Below, in pieces: positions 25,588-37,295 of a DNA stretch of 64,000 nucleotides (positions within the stretch are counted from its first letter, which is position 1; each line of letters opens with the position of its first letter). The DNA comes from Symsagittifera roscoffensis (lineage: Eukaryota; Xenacoelomorpha; Acoela; Convolutidae): assembly GCF_963678635.1 (NCBI RefSeq), contig NC_087062.1, positions 100,303,209 through 100,367,208 of the forward strand, in the 5' to 3' direction. The notes beneath the pieces were generated by a model. It had not been told where the DNA came from. It saw nothing but the letters and a program-made list of their open reading frames with translations, and searched no databases. Both the position numbers and the translations under genes were made by a program.

Positions 25588-26072
25588 CTCCCGGGTCGAG
25601 ATCCCGCTCAAAAATCGCTCAAGATATGAGCGGTTTGAGCGGTTTTCCAGCAAGATTTGAGCGGTTTGGGCGGTTTGTTGGAAAATCCGCTCAAACCGCT
25701 CAAATCTTGCTTAAAAACCGCTCATTTCATGCGGTGATTTTTGAACGGTTTTTCAAGCAAGATTTGAGCGGTTTTTAAGCGGTTTTTGAGCGGTCTTATA
25801 GAGAAAACCGATTAAAACAATCAAAAGGCCTGGAAAGATAATGTGACGCTAGGATGCAAATGAAGTACTATCTACAATTTAAAAATGTGCTTAACCGTTC
25901 TCAACTCAAGCAAATCTTGCACGGTTTTTGAGCAGTTTTTTTAGATAAACCGTTCAAAAACCGCTCAAACCGCTCATTTTGAAGCAAGATTTTGAGCGCA
26001 GTCGTCTAAAAAAACCACTCAAACCACTCAAATCTTGCTTCAAATTAGGTGAAAAATCTCGACTCGGGCTGT
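25588..26072. mobile_element. 485-bp foldback element built from GAGCGGTTT repeats
   Basis: The ends are inverted: CTCCCGGGTCGAGAT at about 25,588 and ATCTCGACTCGGG at about 26,056–26,068. Inside, GAGCGGTTT and its complement AAACCGCTC recur many times in both orientations, with a shared AGCAAGATTTGAGCGGTTTT phrase, so most of the element can fold on itself. No open frame. No target duplication was found. It lies in the 6.4-kb intron between exons 12 and 11. Confidence 0.7.
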
Positions 26073-29000
26073 AGGTAGAAAAATATGTTTTATGGATGCA
26101 AAATTTAAAATGAATGTTTTTACAAGCAAGTTAAACATAATTAACCCTAAACGTGAAGAGTCAGCCAAACTAGCAAAATTATTTATTTGTTAAATTGAAA
26201 TTAATTGTTAAATTCTATTAATCAGTGGATCAAATTATTTCAAAGAAAATTTGGGATAAAAAATCTAAATACCTCCCTCTGAATAAATATGCGGGCACAA
26301 TTCTTAACCAACAAGCCTGCTTGCATCAGGTCGACATCCTGAATGTATTAACTTAAAGGCAGTGTATAAGTTTTGGAAAAAAAAAAGAATCCGACTTTCA
26401 AAAAAAAACAGAATTTGCAATTTTACTTTATTTTTGATAGTTTAGTTTACATATCTCTGCAATCTGCGCATTAGAAAAGCAAACTTGATCAAATTGTTTA
26501 GTTGTTGACAATCTTATGTTTGGTAATGCTTCATCGTCGTAAATTATTCTCAAAAGTTCGAGGTTTTTTAAAACAAACAAAAAAGAAAGGATCAATGGGA
26601 CGGACTTGCAGGAGCAATTGATACAAAATGAATGACGAAGTACAACCAAACGATTGAAAAAAAATCATCTGTCGTCAAAAAAGCAAAACGTAGCCAGCTG
26701 ACAACTGGAAAAGAGTAATGAACGCATGCAAACAGAGAAAAGTACACTGAATGACTTTGTTGAAACAAATCTCAACTTTCGAAAGTCAAAGCAAAAAATA
26801 GTATTGTAAATTTCGTTTTCAAAGTGTGTCATCATAGCAATATCATCACTCAAAGCAAATTTGAAAAGAAAGATTTTTTTGAAAAAAAACAGTGTTTTGG
26901 AAATCTTGCAAAGATCACAATTGATAACTTCTCTAAGAAAAAATGATAACTTGTAATGATCTAGCAAGATTTTGACAAAAAAAACATGCCAGTTGGTAAG
27001 ACTTTGAAGCTAAATTCAATATGCTCGGACAAGTGTAGAAAACTAATTCCCGCTTTTTTACAATCCAAAATCTTGACAAGACATCTATATTGACTTGTGC
27101 CCTCAAGGAAAATAATAAAGAAACGGAAAAAAAGAACTGAAATGACTGAAAAGGACATGAATGTTTGTATATATAGTTTTAAAAAACTATGTTCAATTTC
27201 TCCACTACCTTCAAACTTTCAAAGGAATTCTAAATCACATAACAAAATATGTTTGAGCTAATTATTAATTTATAATTTTGTATACAAATTTTAAAATACA
27301 TTTTTGGTTGATTAGAAACTTCCATGCTGAAACATCCATGAAATAGCTGAAACACACCAACAACCTAACTTTCAGAAGAAAGTATATACTTTTCAACCAT
27401 TAATCAACATAAAGACCATGCAAAACAGCAACATCGCGTGTAGATTAAATATTAAGGAAGAATCATGTTCCAGAAAGTTTCTACGAATTTACTTCAAAAG
27501 ATTTAAAAAACAGTTTCTAGGTTTGGGTTATTGTATGACTCTCAAAGCTCTTGAGCCTCAACAGCTGATAAAAAGCTAATTTTATTTAGATGAGTTCCAT
27601 GATATGCAATTATGAATTGATCAAAGTGCCTTCCTTGCCTGTTTTTTTTCGCTTCTTTCCCTCCCGAAAAACCTTTTTTTCGCAAAACAATTTGTCGAGG
27701 TGATGAATAACTCAACTCATATCCTTCCAAAATCCTGCCAAACTCATAGTAGTGTTTTCCTAATCAGATTTATACTGGCAAACATTTGCAGAATCTTGCA
27801 TGACAGCTTTTTGGAAGAACCCTACTTGAACTTAACCAAAAGTTTTCCAAAATACTCTAGAAACAAAAAAATACAATCCGCTCTCAAAAAGTTTTTTTAG
27901 ACAGTTCTCAAACTCTTTTGCTTGTGTTCTTGTTTTTTTTTTTGATATTTGACGATCCTCGTCTCACGCATTCAACTTTTTATGCAAATTTTTTGGATTC
28001 CAAAACTTTGTTTTGGATTTCTGCACAACGTCAACCCTTCAGGTGTCTTATTTTCCTTATAGTAAACAGGATAGTCGGTTGCGGTGCAACTAGCACAGAA
28101 GTTTTTGACCACAAAAATATAAACAGAAAACTGAATATACATATATTTTTTTGCTAATTCTGATGCCTCTTGTTCATTTGGCTATGAAAGGAGCTGAAAA
28201 AAGCCTAGAAAAATTTATTGGAAGACAGAAAAAAATTACTAAAAGAATTGAAACAGTTTTGAATTTTTCTTTCAATTTTTTTTTAGTTTTTTCTTTGTTT
28301 TTGTAAAAATTTTTGTTGCCAAAAGAAATGTTTTTTTTTAAAAATATATATGGTCCAAATTTCGAACGAACTCTCGAGGCCGATCGTCAATTATTTGTGG
28401 TTTCAGAATTTACAACACAAAAAAAAGTAAGCAAACTAAAAAATCCGGAGATAAATTTTCTCCCCACTTTCATTGACTGAACCAATAAGAATATAGCCAA
28501 CAGATTGTTGGAAAAAAAGTCAATGAAACTAAGTAAGTAGACAAAAAATTCATTCGTTTTTTGAAAAGTCTCAATCTTTGAATCTCAATAAGTAAAACAA
28601 ATGCCCTTAAAATTCTTTGGTTTTCAAGGTCGATGAAAACTTGGGAAAACTCTTGGGGGTAGGGATTTGTATCTGTATGTGTTGTAATGGGTATAATTTT
28701 GACAAATTCAAAAAAAAAACTTTGCTTTGGTACTTTTTCAATCAATTTTTGAAAATCTCACCCACACACGAAATTAAAAATACAAATGATGCAATTCGCG
28801 TAAGACGAAATTTCGAAGACACCAGATGGCAGACATTAATCCAATTTGGAACAACTTCCAAGAAGGAATAAATCTTTGCTTGTACATTCACAGCACGAAC
28901 GAAATTAATCGTGCGTTAACTATCCCAAAATGGCCAAATTGGCAATTTTTAAACCCCCATAACTTTACAAAATTGAATGCAATTAAGATAGAGGGGATCC

Positions 29001-29184
29001 AATGTGAATAAAAACAATTTGGCCGATTCCAGAAATAGTTTTTCAGCCGAAGTGAGCAAGACATATCAGCCAAGGCTTTTTAGTCAAAAGAGATGGGAAG
29101 AAAGAACTAAATTTTAAATCAAACAGTCCCATTTATTTGGACGAACAAAGTTGAAAAGATTAAAGAAGTAGAAATGGATACCAA
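26073..29184. other. AT-rich intron sequence, one interspersed-family fragment, no genes
   Basis: Part of the exon 11–12 intron. Fragments of the interspersed family appear at about 26,693–26,735 (CAACTGGAAAAGAGTAATGA) and 28,492–28,530 (CAACAGATTGTTGGAAAAAA). Open frames here are short, Phe/Lys-rich and have no domain character. Confidence 0.5.
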
Positions 29185-29534
29185 CAGGGGCGGATTTAGG
29201 GGGAAGCGGACGCCCCTCCCTCCCCCCCTCAGGGATTCGACCCCTTGCCGACCCAAAGGGTCCCCCTTTGATACTTTCTAAGAAATCCAATTTTGGCCGA
29301 CCGACGCTAAAATTTTTCTGAAGGCGCCTTGGGCGCCAATATATACTAATTTTGAGGGGGGAGCGCGCGCCGAAAAAACGCAATTTTTCGGTCAAAATTT
29401 TCCAAAAAGTGCCTAAAAACGTCTTTTTTAGCCTGTTTTTTCAAAATTTTGCCTGCGGCGCAAAAAATTTGGCCAAAATAAGAAAATTTTTGAAAATCCG
29501 CCCCCCCCTCGAGAAAATCCTAGATCCGCCCCTG
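29185..29534. mobile_element. 350-bp hAT-like MITE with 8-bp target duplication
   Basis: The ends CAGGGGCGGATTTAGG and CCTAGATCCGCCCCTG are inverted repeats (one mismatch over 16). They are flanked by GATACCAA (29,177–29,184) and GATATCAA (29,535–29,542), an 8-bp target duplication with one difference, the length typical of hAT transposons. The interior has GGCGCCTTGGGCGCCAATAT, GC-rich ends and no transposase. CAGGGGCGGAT-type termini are common among animal hAT-type MITEs. Confidence 0.82.
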
Positions 29535-30699
29535 GATATCAAGGAGCAAGACTTTTAAGATAAGTGATTATTATTTGTAAAAACTCTCAAATAGTTGTGA
29601 GTGTCAACGCGCTAGTTTTTTAATGCATTCTTCCCAAGTTTTTACTGACATTCACATACTTTGTTTGGTTTGCTGATTGTTTCCCAGGTTTAAAGTCTCT
29701 CAACGTAAAGTTTTGAGCTCTCAAGCTCCTTTTTGAAATGAGAGGTCAGTTTTGACATTAGACGAATTATTTCATAACGTCTCTTTAACTCAAAGTCTAC
29801 CTGCTAAATTGAAATGTAAATTTTCATTGGTTGAAAAGTTAATATACATTATCTTTTTTGTTTGTATTAGCATTTTGTTTCCAGTCATTCAAGCCAAACT
29901 ACCCAAATACTTGATAAGCGGTTGCACTCTTCGCCGCCTAAGGAATTAAAGCAGTCAGCGTAATTGTGTGCCAGGAATAACGTGGTAGTTGTTGCCAGCC
30001 ATTTCACTGATATCCTTTTTGACCGCCTATATTCTTACCGAAGACTTTTTGTTAGATAGATTTTTGTTTTTGTTAGAAAATTTAAAACTTGCTCAAAAGT
30101 TTTAGGGGAAAAAAACAATTGTCTGAGATTTATAGACTGGAGATTTTGACTAATTGCAAATAACGTACGCTAGTTGAAGTTATTTTATCTTTTCTTAGTT
30201 CACTTGATAGGAAGTAATTTTGTGCCGCTTTACGCAAACCTGGTGAAATCCCTCATGCGCGAATGTTCGAATGCGCGAAAATACAAATCAGCCAACCAGA
30301 TTTCAGTAATCTAAAACTTGGAAAAAAAGTAAAAATTTCCAGGGACTGGGGTATTGAGATTGGTCGAATATAAAAACGGCAGGAATATGCAAAAATTTAA
30401 TATTGTCATTAACCGCCGCAAAATTGGGATAAATTTTACATTTCAAGGGTTTCGTAATGAAAGAAGCAAAATGTTTCGTCGTTTACTTCTTTTTAATTGA
30501 ATGGCAAATGCTTCTTTTTAAAAGTTGACTTTCGGCTAATTTTGCTTTCGGTTTTTCGCACACAAGTTTTTTCGCGCATTCGGTCCTTCGCGCATGAGAA
30601 CAGCCACCCGCAAGCCTTATTTAGACGTGCATGTCAAGTTATTTCAGGCGCGTATCGATTTTGAACACGCAAAACTTTTTTTTTGCCTGAAATATCATT
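29535..30699. other. AT-rich intron sequence without recognisable features
   Basis: No tandem repeat, RNA gene or conserved frame seen. The open frame at 29,752–29,949 is short and hydrophobic with no family resemblance. A short GCGCGAATGTTCGAATGCGCG patch near 30,257 is self-complementary in part. Confidence 0.45.
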
Positions 30700-31440
30700 T
30701 CCGAAAAGTCTGACTTGTTAGTTTAATTTATCTTGCATTGAAATTGGTTGAAGCATCTCTGTCTGAAATGTCTAATCACGCATGAAATATTTTCCTAGAA
30801 TTGAGCTCAGGACAATTTTAATTTTTGGAGGTTGTAAATGTAAAAAATCAATACACTTCGGAGAAAAAAATTTACCCGAGCAGAATGTTCTCCTTTGAAA
30901 ATCAGAAAATCGGAAAATCAAATGTGAGTGAGAACAAAAGGTAAAATTTTTCTTAGAAACAAAAACGAACAAAAAATTACCAAGATATATTCAAGAGTTT
31001 TCCGTACGTTCATGACTCTAAACAATCCATTATTATTGTTTTTAATGGATCATGTTTGATTTAAATTTCTAGAACATTTTTAGAAAAGTAATGAGCGCAA
31101 GGAAACTGAAAAAAAACGGATTGTTTTTTCAAAAATTTTTGAATTTCAAAGAAAAATTTAGATGGCCTCAAAGCTCTTTGAACTTTTGAAACAATTTATC
31201 ATGGAACTTTATTCGTTATAAGTAACCCACTTTGAGAAAAATGGATCAATTGGTAAAAACTTTTCTTTTTTTCACAGAGAAATCTGATAATCAGTTTCCA
31301 TTTTCGAAACAAGAAAACGATCTTTTTTTTTCGTGACTTCTTACACCTTCGCTGTTGGAGTTTACCTTGCTTTTAACAAACGAAGTGAAATGATCTTAAA
31401 AAGAGATCAAACGTGAAACCACGAAAAAGTACATTTGAGC
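30700..31440 (+). repeat. Dispersed repeat family A, copy 1
   Basis: From CGAAAAGTCTGACTTGTTAG onward this region matches 45,345–45,990 in order and orientation, nearly exact for the first 270 bases (GCATTGAAATTGGTTGAAGC, CTGAAATGTCTAATCACGCA, GAGCTCAGGACAATTTTAAT) and more diverged after. The later part includes GAAAAGTAATGAGCGCAAGG and AAAGCTCTTTGAACTT, shared with several other loci here. No coding potential; the class (LTR, SINE or other) is unknown. Confidence 0.8.
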
Positions 31441-31837
31441 GTGAATAATTTTTAGCAGTTTTTCTTGAAAAAAAACAAAAAAATCCCCAAGACATATAAA
31501 AGAGTACTCACTACGTTCATTACTCTTAAGAAAATTGGATTTTAGTGGATTATAATGGGTTGCGTGGTATGAAAGTGAAATATAGTTGATTAGAATGGCA
31601 ATATTTTTGACCACGAAAGTCGATTTTAATCGATAATTTTTGATGAAACCTCAGTAAAGGTAGAATTCTTTTCGTATTTAGGAAACCTCACACTTTTTTG
31701 TTCGTTACAGGTCGTGACACTTTTCTGAAAAAATATAAATACATTCACAAAAAATTTGCGTGCGAATCGCTGCGTTTTTTCTACATTTAGCAAAAGTGTA
31801 GGCTTATGTATGGTTTGTATTCTGACTAGCAACTAGC

Positions 31838-32248
31838 CTGTCTGCGCCCTGTTTGGACGTGATAACGCATCCGGTGTCTTTCACTGAGAAGGTCAGAATG
31901 AGACCCTCCCCCTCGTTACTTCTCCCACCGCCACCACCACTGCGGGCTGCACCCTGTGCAGTGCTGCTGTTCGCCTCCTCGCCCCTACCCAGGTCACCTC
32001 CCCTAGCCCAGTGCCCTGAGTGTTGTTTGCCAGCAGTGTCTCTTCTGCTTGGGTGAGTGTGTTTGGGAGTGTGTGAGGGCGGAAGGGGAGCCTGTTGGTT
32101 CACCTCAATGCACAGCTGTTCCACATTCAGAGTCATCACACTGTCCGTCTCTCTCAACTGACAGTCAGCTGACCCCAGCGAACACTCTTTGCTCCAGTAC
32201 GTCACTCCAATTGTGTCTGTCACAACAACTACCCACATAAGCCTCTTT
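31838..32248 (-). CDS. Exon 11 of visible gene, GC donor candidate
   Basis: The acceptor GAATGTAG|A enters in phase 2. It encodes about 136 codons: KRLMWVVVVTDTIGVTYWSK, then LRETDSVMTLNVEQLCIEVN, a His/Gly/Ser-rich loop, and LILTFSVKDTGCVITSKQGA. The two ordered halves around a loop resemble the preceding modules. To join exon 12 in phase, the exon must leave in phase 2; the only fitting site is GACAG|GCTAGT, the same GC donor hexamer as exon 6. GT sites nearby are out of phase. GC content is higher than in the surrounding intron, as in the other exons. Confidence 0.7.
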
Positions 32249-33286
32249 CTACATTCTCACACTACTCATACGCATCGGGCGGGGAAGTGTACTAAAGTTT
32301 ACTTCTTCAATTCCAGCCGCTAACAATTTCCAAGTTACGCGCGGATGTCCTTAATTTGTTCTCCTTCCAACACTGGCCCATGTTGTTCACATGCATCCAA
32401 TGGGAAACAGGCAGGCATGTACTATAATTGTTCACAAAGCGCCATGCCGCGGGTAATTGAAAATCAGGCTCACCTTATGGGGTGGGGTAGTGAAGAAATT
32501 CAACGAGTCAACGGCTAGTTTGTCGGTCACTGTGTTTCCCTTCCCAACTTCATTTTCGGCCAATTGAAACTAAAGGTGGCAACGAGCCGATGAAACAAAT
32601 TTGCGCTTTATATTCAAAGGCTTTGGCGGTGACTTAAGCTGATGTTTTTTGATGTCTCCGAACCACTTTCCTATTTTTGGAGTTAACATCTTTCAATAAA
32701 GCCAATTGATTAATTAGACTTTAACCGAGCAGTGTGCGGGTTGCAAGTCCCCCCAACTCTGTGCAGAACTCTGCACATTTGAGGGCTGCTACCACGTGAA
32801 CAACCACTTTGCCAGGCGCGTCTTCCTCCAACTGCCCCTTCTCCCTCTCGCCCTCCGCCGCCCCTTTCTTCCCCCTCTTCCTCCCCCCAAGGTCGCTCTC
32901 TGAAATTTACATTTTAGAGATAGAATGAGGTCAGCTTAAAACTGGGCAGTTCCATACCTCGCTCAAAATCGATTTATTAAAATGACTTTTTTGTGAGAGC
33001 TTTACCTCTGATAACCTCCTATGTCTCGATTTCTAGATGCGCAGAGCCAAGAAAAAAACATAGCCAAGAGAAAGTTGAAAAAGAGTCAATAAACGCAAAA
33101 GAAACAAAAAAATTGACTCGTTCTTAAAAAAAACTTCAACTGAAAACAAAAAAACTAAAAGTGGCATTCAAAATTACAAATCGATCTCAAGCAAATGAAC
33201 TTGAATTCAACTCTAAAAGTGTACATAAAAAGAGACGAAGGATCTGAACTACTTTCATTGACTCCTAAAAATTAGTCTGCAGGATT
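32249..33286. other. Intron sequence upstream of exon 11, no gene recognised
   Basis: Part of the 2.8-kb intron between exons 10 and 11. It is less AT-rich than other introns near 32,730–32,900 (a pyrimidine-rich CCCTTCTCCCTCTCGCCCTC stretch). I see no conserved frame. A family-A core phrase occurs at 33,059–33,100. Confidence 0.45.
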
Positions 33287-34117
33287 CCCGGGTTGACCAA
33301 AAATGCTAGTCATACAATTTCCATATATGGAAAAATGCTAGTCGTACACTTTCCATACAATTCCATAAGTACAGAAAACTGCATGAAAGGTCTATGATTA
33401 GTATTTTTTTATATATGGAAATTGTATGACTAGCATTTTTCCCTAAAACAAAAATATTAATTTTTTACATTTTAATTTCTCAAAATTTTTTGGTTGTGTT
33501 CGTAACCGAACACAAATGACAAAAACCTTGGTTAATCAAACGTGGTAACCAAGGGTTTGCCCGTCTCGCATTAAAAATGCATTGGAAACAGCCTGCAATG
33601 TCTTAGTTCTGTCTCACGCAAATAATATAACGAAAGTATAAAACTTTTAAATTTTGGCAAAAATTTTCAAGATGATTATTTCTAAAATTTGAATTTTCAT
33701 ATTACCAGACATTGACCAAGGCATACAAAAACATGCCATACAAAAAAAGAGGAGTTTCGAGCATTTTTGAAAATGTTATCAAAAGAAAAGGAAAAAAGAT
33801 CCAATATTAGTATATCCAGGACTACGTTTTACACACAAAAAATTAAATTTGCATGCAATTTTTTTTTTCAAAAAAAGTTTGTTTGAGTACAAAAATATAT
33901 GGAAATTGTATGATTAGCATTTTTTTGACAAAAAGTTTTTCTTTTTTATTTAGTACGATACACCAAAATTTATGCCAAAACAAGAGAAAAGTTTTTTGAA
34001 AATTCGATGACACCATTTAAACAAAATGTATGAAATTTGTATGACTAGTATTTTTTCGTAAAATTAGTTTATGGAATTGTATGATTAGCATTTTTGGTCT
34101 ATGGAGGTCAACCCGCG
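33287..34117. mobile_element. Foldback element with CCCGGGTTGACC ends, copy 1
   Basis: The left end CCCGGGTTGACCAAAAATGC and the right end GGTCAACCCGCG (34,106–34,117) are inverted. Around them ATGCTAGTCATACAATTTCC and its complement GGAAATTGTATGACTAGCAT recur several times in both orientations, including internally at 33,330–33,440 and 33,898–33,925. An internal segment GTTCGTAACCGAACACAAAT is shared, inverted, with the copy at 52,564–53,367. No transposase frame and no target duplication seen. Lies in the exon 10–11 intron. Confidence 0.75.
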
Positions 34118-34225
34118 TTATCATTTCAAAACGTTTTAGTTTAAAAATTAAGAAGAATCTTGAAAAAAAATGTTTTGTTTTGCTTCCAGATGTTCTGATT
34201 TTGTCTGTTATTTTAATTGTGTTAT

Positions 34226-34280
34226 TTACGAGGCCAAACTGTGCTTTGTGGGAAATGTAAGCGGATTCCGCAACAAGGAC
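34226..34280 (+). mobile_element. Solo end of the TTACGNGGCCAAACTGTGC element
   Basis: TTACGAGGCCAAACTGTGC matches the terminal repeat of the 22,324–23,702 element at all but one position and is followed by GCGGATTCCGCAAC, the same internal motif. No matching right end was found nearby, so this looks like a truncated second copy, lying in the intron between the exons at 35.1 and 31.8 kb. Confidence 0.65.
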
Positions 34281-34527
34281 GCTCTCTTTATTTTTCTTTA
34301 TTTTTCGTTTCTTTTGATTGTTCCGACACAACTTTAACAAGTTTAAAGACTTGTCTCTGGAGCCCAGGATCATACAGACACAAAATTAAGCGCCTATTTT
34401 CTTATATATTATAAAATATTATTGTGTTTTTTGAGCAAAAATTGGCTTAATTTGTCCTGAAAAACGTTGTAATCAATCAATACTTTCAGTTTTATCTGTG
34501 CGCACTAATTAATTGTCGTCACATTGC

Positions 34528-34780
34528 CATCAGTCAGTTGGAAAAAAGTCAATGAACGCACGGAAACAGAAAAACTGTCGAACTTTAGAGAAAAAATATG
34601 GCCTTACAGCCCCATGGTTTTAAGTACCCATCAAAAACAATTTATGATAGAGATTTAATTTAACGAAATTACCCCAATTTGAAAAAACTGGATCCATAGG
34701 TAAATCTTTCATCTCGCTGTGAAAACTGGAAATTAAAATGGGCTTTCGAAATTAGAAGTTGACTCCCTATCTTTGTACTA
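34528..34780 (+). repeat. Dispersed repeat family A, diverged partial copy
   Basis: CAGTTGGAAAAAAGTCAATG, AACGCACGGAAACAGAAAAA, then AATTTGAAAAAACTGGATCC and GGGCTTTCGAAATTAGAAGT follow the order of the 30.7-kb copy. The same first phrase recurs alone at about 33,059–33,100 and 40,178–40,222. Confidence 0.6.
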
Positions 34781-34792
34781 TTTTGAAACATT

Positions 34793-34990
34793 CATTTTTG
34801 GCTAACTCACCCAAAAAATTTTGGAAAAGCGCCTTGGGTGCCAATATACTTTAATTTGGAGGAAAAGTGCGCGCCCAAAAAACTCGTTATTTGTGCCAAA
34901 GTTTTCCAAAAAAAAAAAACGTCTTTTCGGCTTTTTTTTTCAAAAATGTTCCTGTGACGCAAAAAATTTGGTCAAAATTGGGTCTTTCTA
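34793..34990. mobile_element. Degraded internal fragment of the 350-bp MITE
   Basis: GCGCCTTGGGTGCCAATATA, a GTGCGCGCCCAAAAAACTCG segment and CAAAAAATTTGGTCAAAATT follow the interior of the element at 29,185–29,534 in the same order and orientation. Both terminal repeats are missing. It lies in the exon 10–11 intron close to exon 10. Confidence 0.7.
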
Positions 34991-35085
34991 GTGATTAAGG
35001 AGAGCTCATTAATTCGGGAAAAGTTTTCACCCGCGAATTAAGTACTGCATAGTGCAGATTAGGCTATTAGGTCCTCTGACTGTAC

Positions 35086-35943
35086 TCGCCTTTATTATGC
35101 TTCTCTTGAGGCTTATCGTTGTCTTGGTCGCCCCCGCCTTCCTCCTCGAAGAAGCAGATGTCATCTAGGCGTCCTTGGTCCGACTTCTCAAACACGAATC
35201 TCCAGCAGTCGTCCCCCTCGTCCTCGTCCTCCTCCTCCTCCCCCTCCCCCTCCTTCTGCCCCACCTCACTCGCCCCCGCCGCAGTCTTCTGTGCGCTCTG
35301 GTTAGCAAGGTCGAAGCTGGACTGGCGTTTGGTGAACACTTCCGACTGCTGCTTACTGGATGCTTGGGTCTGCTGCAGAAACCGGTTCCAGTCAAACTCC
35401 GAGTGGATTCTGTGAACCGATCTGTAAATCTGGTCGATCAACTTCACAACAGAGAAGTTCAGACGATACGTGATCTTTTCCAGTGAGAAAAATATGTCGA
35501 TGTACAGACTGTTCCGCTTGGATTTGTCCGTATGGCGAGTGAGAGTGCTTCGCCTTCGGGCCGTCTGCTGTTCTTTCACGCTGAAATTGACCTCGAAGTT
35601 ATGCGTATAGAACACTGGTTCCTTTTCATGAGCATGGAACACTCCTGTTCTGGAGTCTCTTGGCAATTCAATGTCGGCATACGGCTGGTCGTGTTCAGAG
35701 AGAACGTCCACTCTTAGATGAAGAGCTCGGCCGGAAACGAGCAGCTCGCGTCCGAATATCTTGGTGAAGTCGTGTTGTTCCGCATTTTGTTTGAAGGCTT
35801 TAACGGACATTAGAAGTGCTTTGAAGCGTAGAAACACGTACTGTTGGTCCACGTCAGGATCCATAATGGATGCTACGTTCTTCTTTTTCCTCCGTAGAAA
35901 TCCAACTCCTAAATTCGGCCGCATGCCATCCGATTCTGTCGGC
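35086..35943 (-). CDS. Exon 10 of visible gene (putative BLTP1-like protein)
   Basis: The acceptor TTTTTTTTCAG|G enters in phase 2. About 285 codons. Ordered segments include YVFLRFKALLMSVKAFKQNA, FGRELLVSGRALHLRVDVLS, EPVFYTHNFEVNFSVKEQ and YIDIFFSLEKITYRLNFSVV followed by KLIDQIYRSVHRIHSEFDW, an alternating pattern typical of beta-bridge lipid-transfer repeats. The tail is strongly acidic (EGEGEEEEDEDEGDD). The end is unsure: the frame stops at TAA 35,067–35,069, while a weak donor GGCGA|GTACAG at 35,085 gives the phase 2 that exon 11 needs. Confidence 0.75.
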
Positions 35944-36721
35944 CTGAAAAAAAAATATGCAGAAGAAAGTTTAGGTAACAAAGGTGACTCAAGAGACAAT
36001 TAGCTGGACAAGAAAAACTCACAAGGTTTCAGAAAAAAAACTAAATTACAGCTCTTTTACGTTTGATTTCAGGCAAACCGCTGTTTTTAATTTTTAAATT
36101 TTAAGAGCCGAATTTCATCTTTCACTGTTCAGACGCCAATCTATGAAACTATCGACAGTAGCAAAAGTTCAACAATAAAATTCTAAAAATTACAATTTTT
36201 CCAGCTTTTCCAAAACTGTATTAAGACCATATTGAACCAAATATTTTGGCACTAAATTTCTTCCTGGAGGGCGGTCCTCCCTCAAACTTGGTGTATACTG
36301 GCACACTGCAAGAGTATAGTTTTATTATAGATGCTCGATCGAAAAATTATGTCTTAAAATAGTACCAAAGTGGCGCATTTTTGGTGTGTCCTGCGCTTCG
36401 AAGTCCACAAGGTCAATTATGATGTCATTTTTGACATTTTTTACTACAACCAATCAGAATCGGAGAAAACGGTTAAATTTTAATCGCTGAAGGCTTCTCT
36501 TGCAGAAAACTAAAAGCTTCGAAATTAAACGTCAAACTGCGAAATCTTATTTGAACTCGAACAACTTTAAAGTCTTTTTGCTGAAAAAAAAAACCAAAAA
36601 CTTATCATAACGACCTTTATAAAAGCTAATAATTTTGTTCTTTTACAATAGGAGAGAGTTTTGAATTTTTTTTCAATTATTGTGATCATTTGACTACTTG
36701 CTGCTTGAATGAGTCTGTTAC
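35944..36721. other. Intron between exons 9 and 10
   Basis: A 778-base AT-rich intron with GTAACA donor and T-rich CAG acceptor. No repeat family or RNA gene recognised. Flanking bases agree with the phase of both exons. Confidence 0.7.
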
Positions 36722-37259
36722 CTGATTCCAACAGAAGGCGGGGAACTTTTGTTGCTCATGACGCTGAACGTGTCATTGCCAGTGGTCGAGTAGCCAAATG
36801 TGGCTGGATTTGGGTATTGGTAGTAGCCGTTTTGCAGTAGGTCCGGCGGCTCATTTATATCCACTCCCTCTGGAATGACACTGGCACTTGCACGATAAGT
36901 ATACTTACTATAGTGTTTGCTTGTCTTGTAATTGTCGGCAGAGTTCGTCTTTGAAGTGTGGAAGGCGAAACTGTTCTCCGCACTGGTCTCTGCCAGTATT
37001 TTGGAGGTGACCGAGATGGATTTGGAGTTGGATGCAGCAGCGTTCGTGCTCTCGTCACACTGCTCGATGTTGATACGTATAGCAGCCTCTTCTTCTGCGT
37101 CTTCTTCTTCGCCCGACTCAACTACCGCCAGTGGATTTCTGTTCGCTCTGTGTCTCCTCAATTTGCTTTTCTGTCTTCTTCGTTCCGCCTTGCGAGACTG
37201 TCGTGAGTTTAATTCATGGCGCAGGTGCGCAACCGATTTAGATCGGCCCTGCAGTTTTC
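36722..37259 (-). CDS. Exon 9 of visible gene (putative BLTP1-like protein)
   Basis: The acceptor CCTTTTTTTAAG|GA, behind a pyrimidine tract, fits the phase-1 donor of exon 8; a nearer CTGCAG would put a stop in frame. The donor ATCAG|GTAACA leaves in phase 2. It encodes about 179 residues: a basic start (KLQGRSKSVAHLRHELNSRQ and RKAERRRQKSKLRRHRANRN), an acidic patch (SGEEEDAEEEAA), then a Ser/Asn/Tyr-rich segment ending SPPSVGI. It looks like a disordered linker with a nuclear-signal-like basic run, which may have no function. Confidence 0.8.
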
Positions 37260-37295
37260 CTTAAAAAAAGGAATTATGTTTAATTGCTTATAAGA

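Noticed and set aside
35119-35415. Plus-strand Ser/Pro-rich open frame opposite exon 10
   Set aside because: It is the antisense of the acidic, Glu-rich tail of exon 10; the minus frame has splice sites and a phase match, the plus frame has none.
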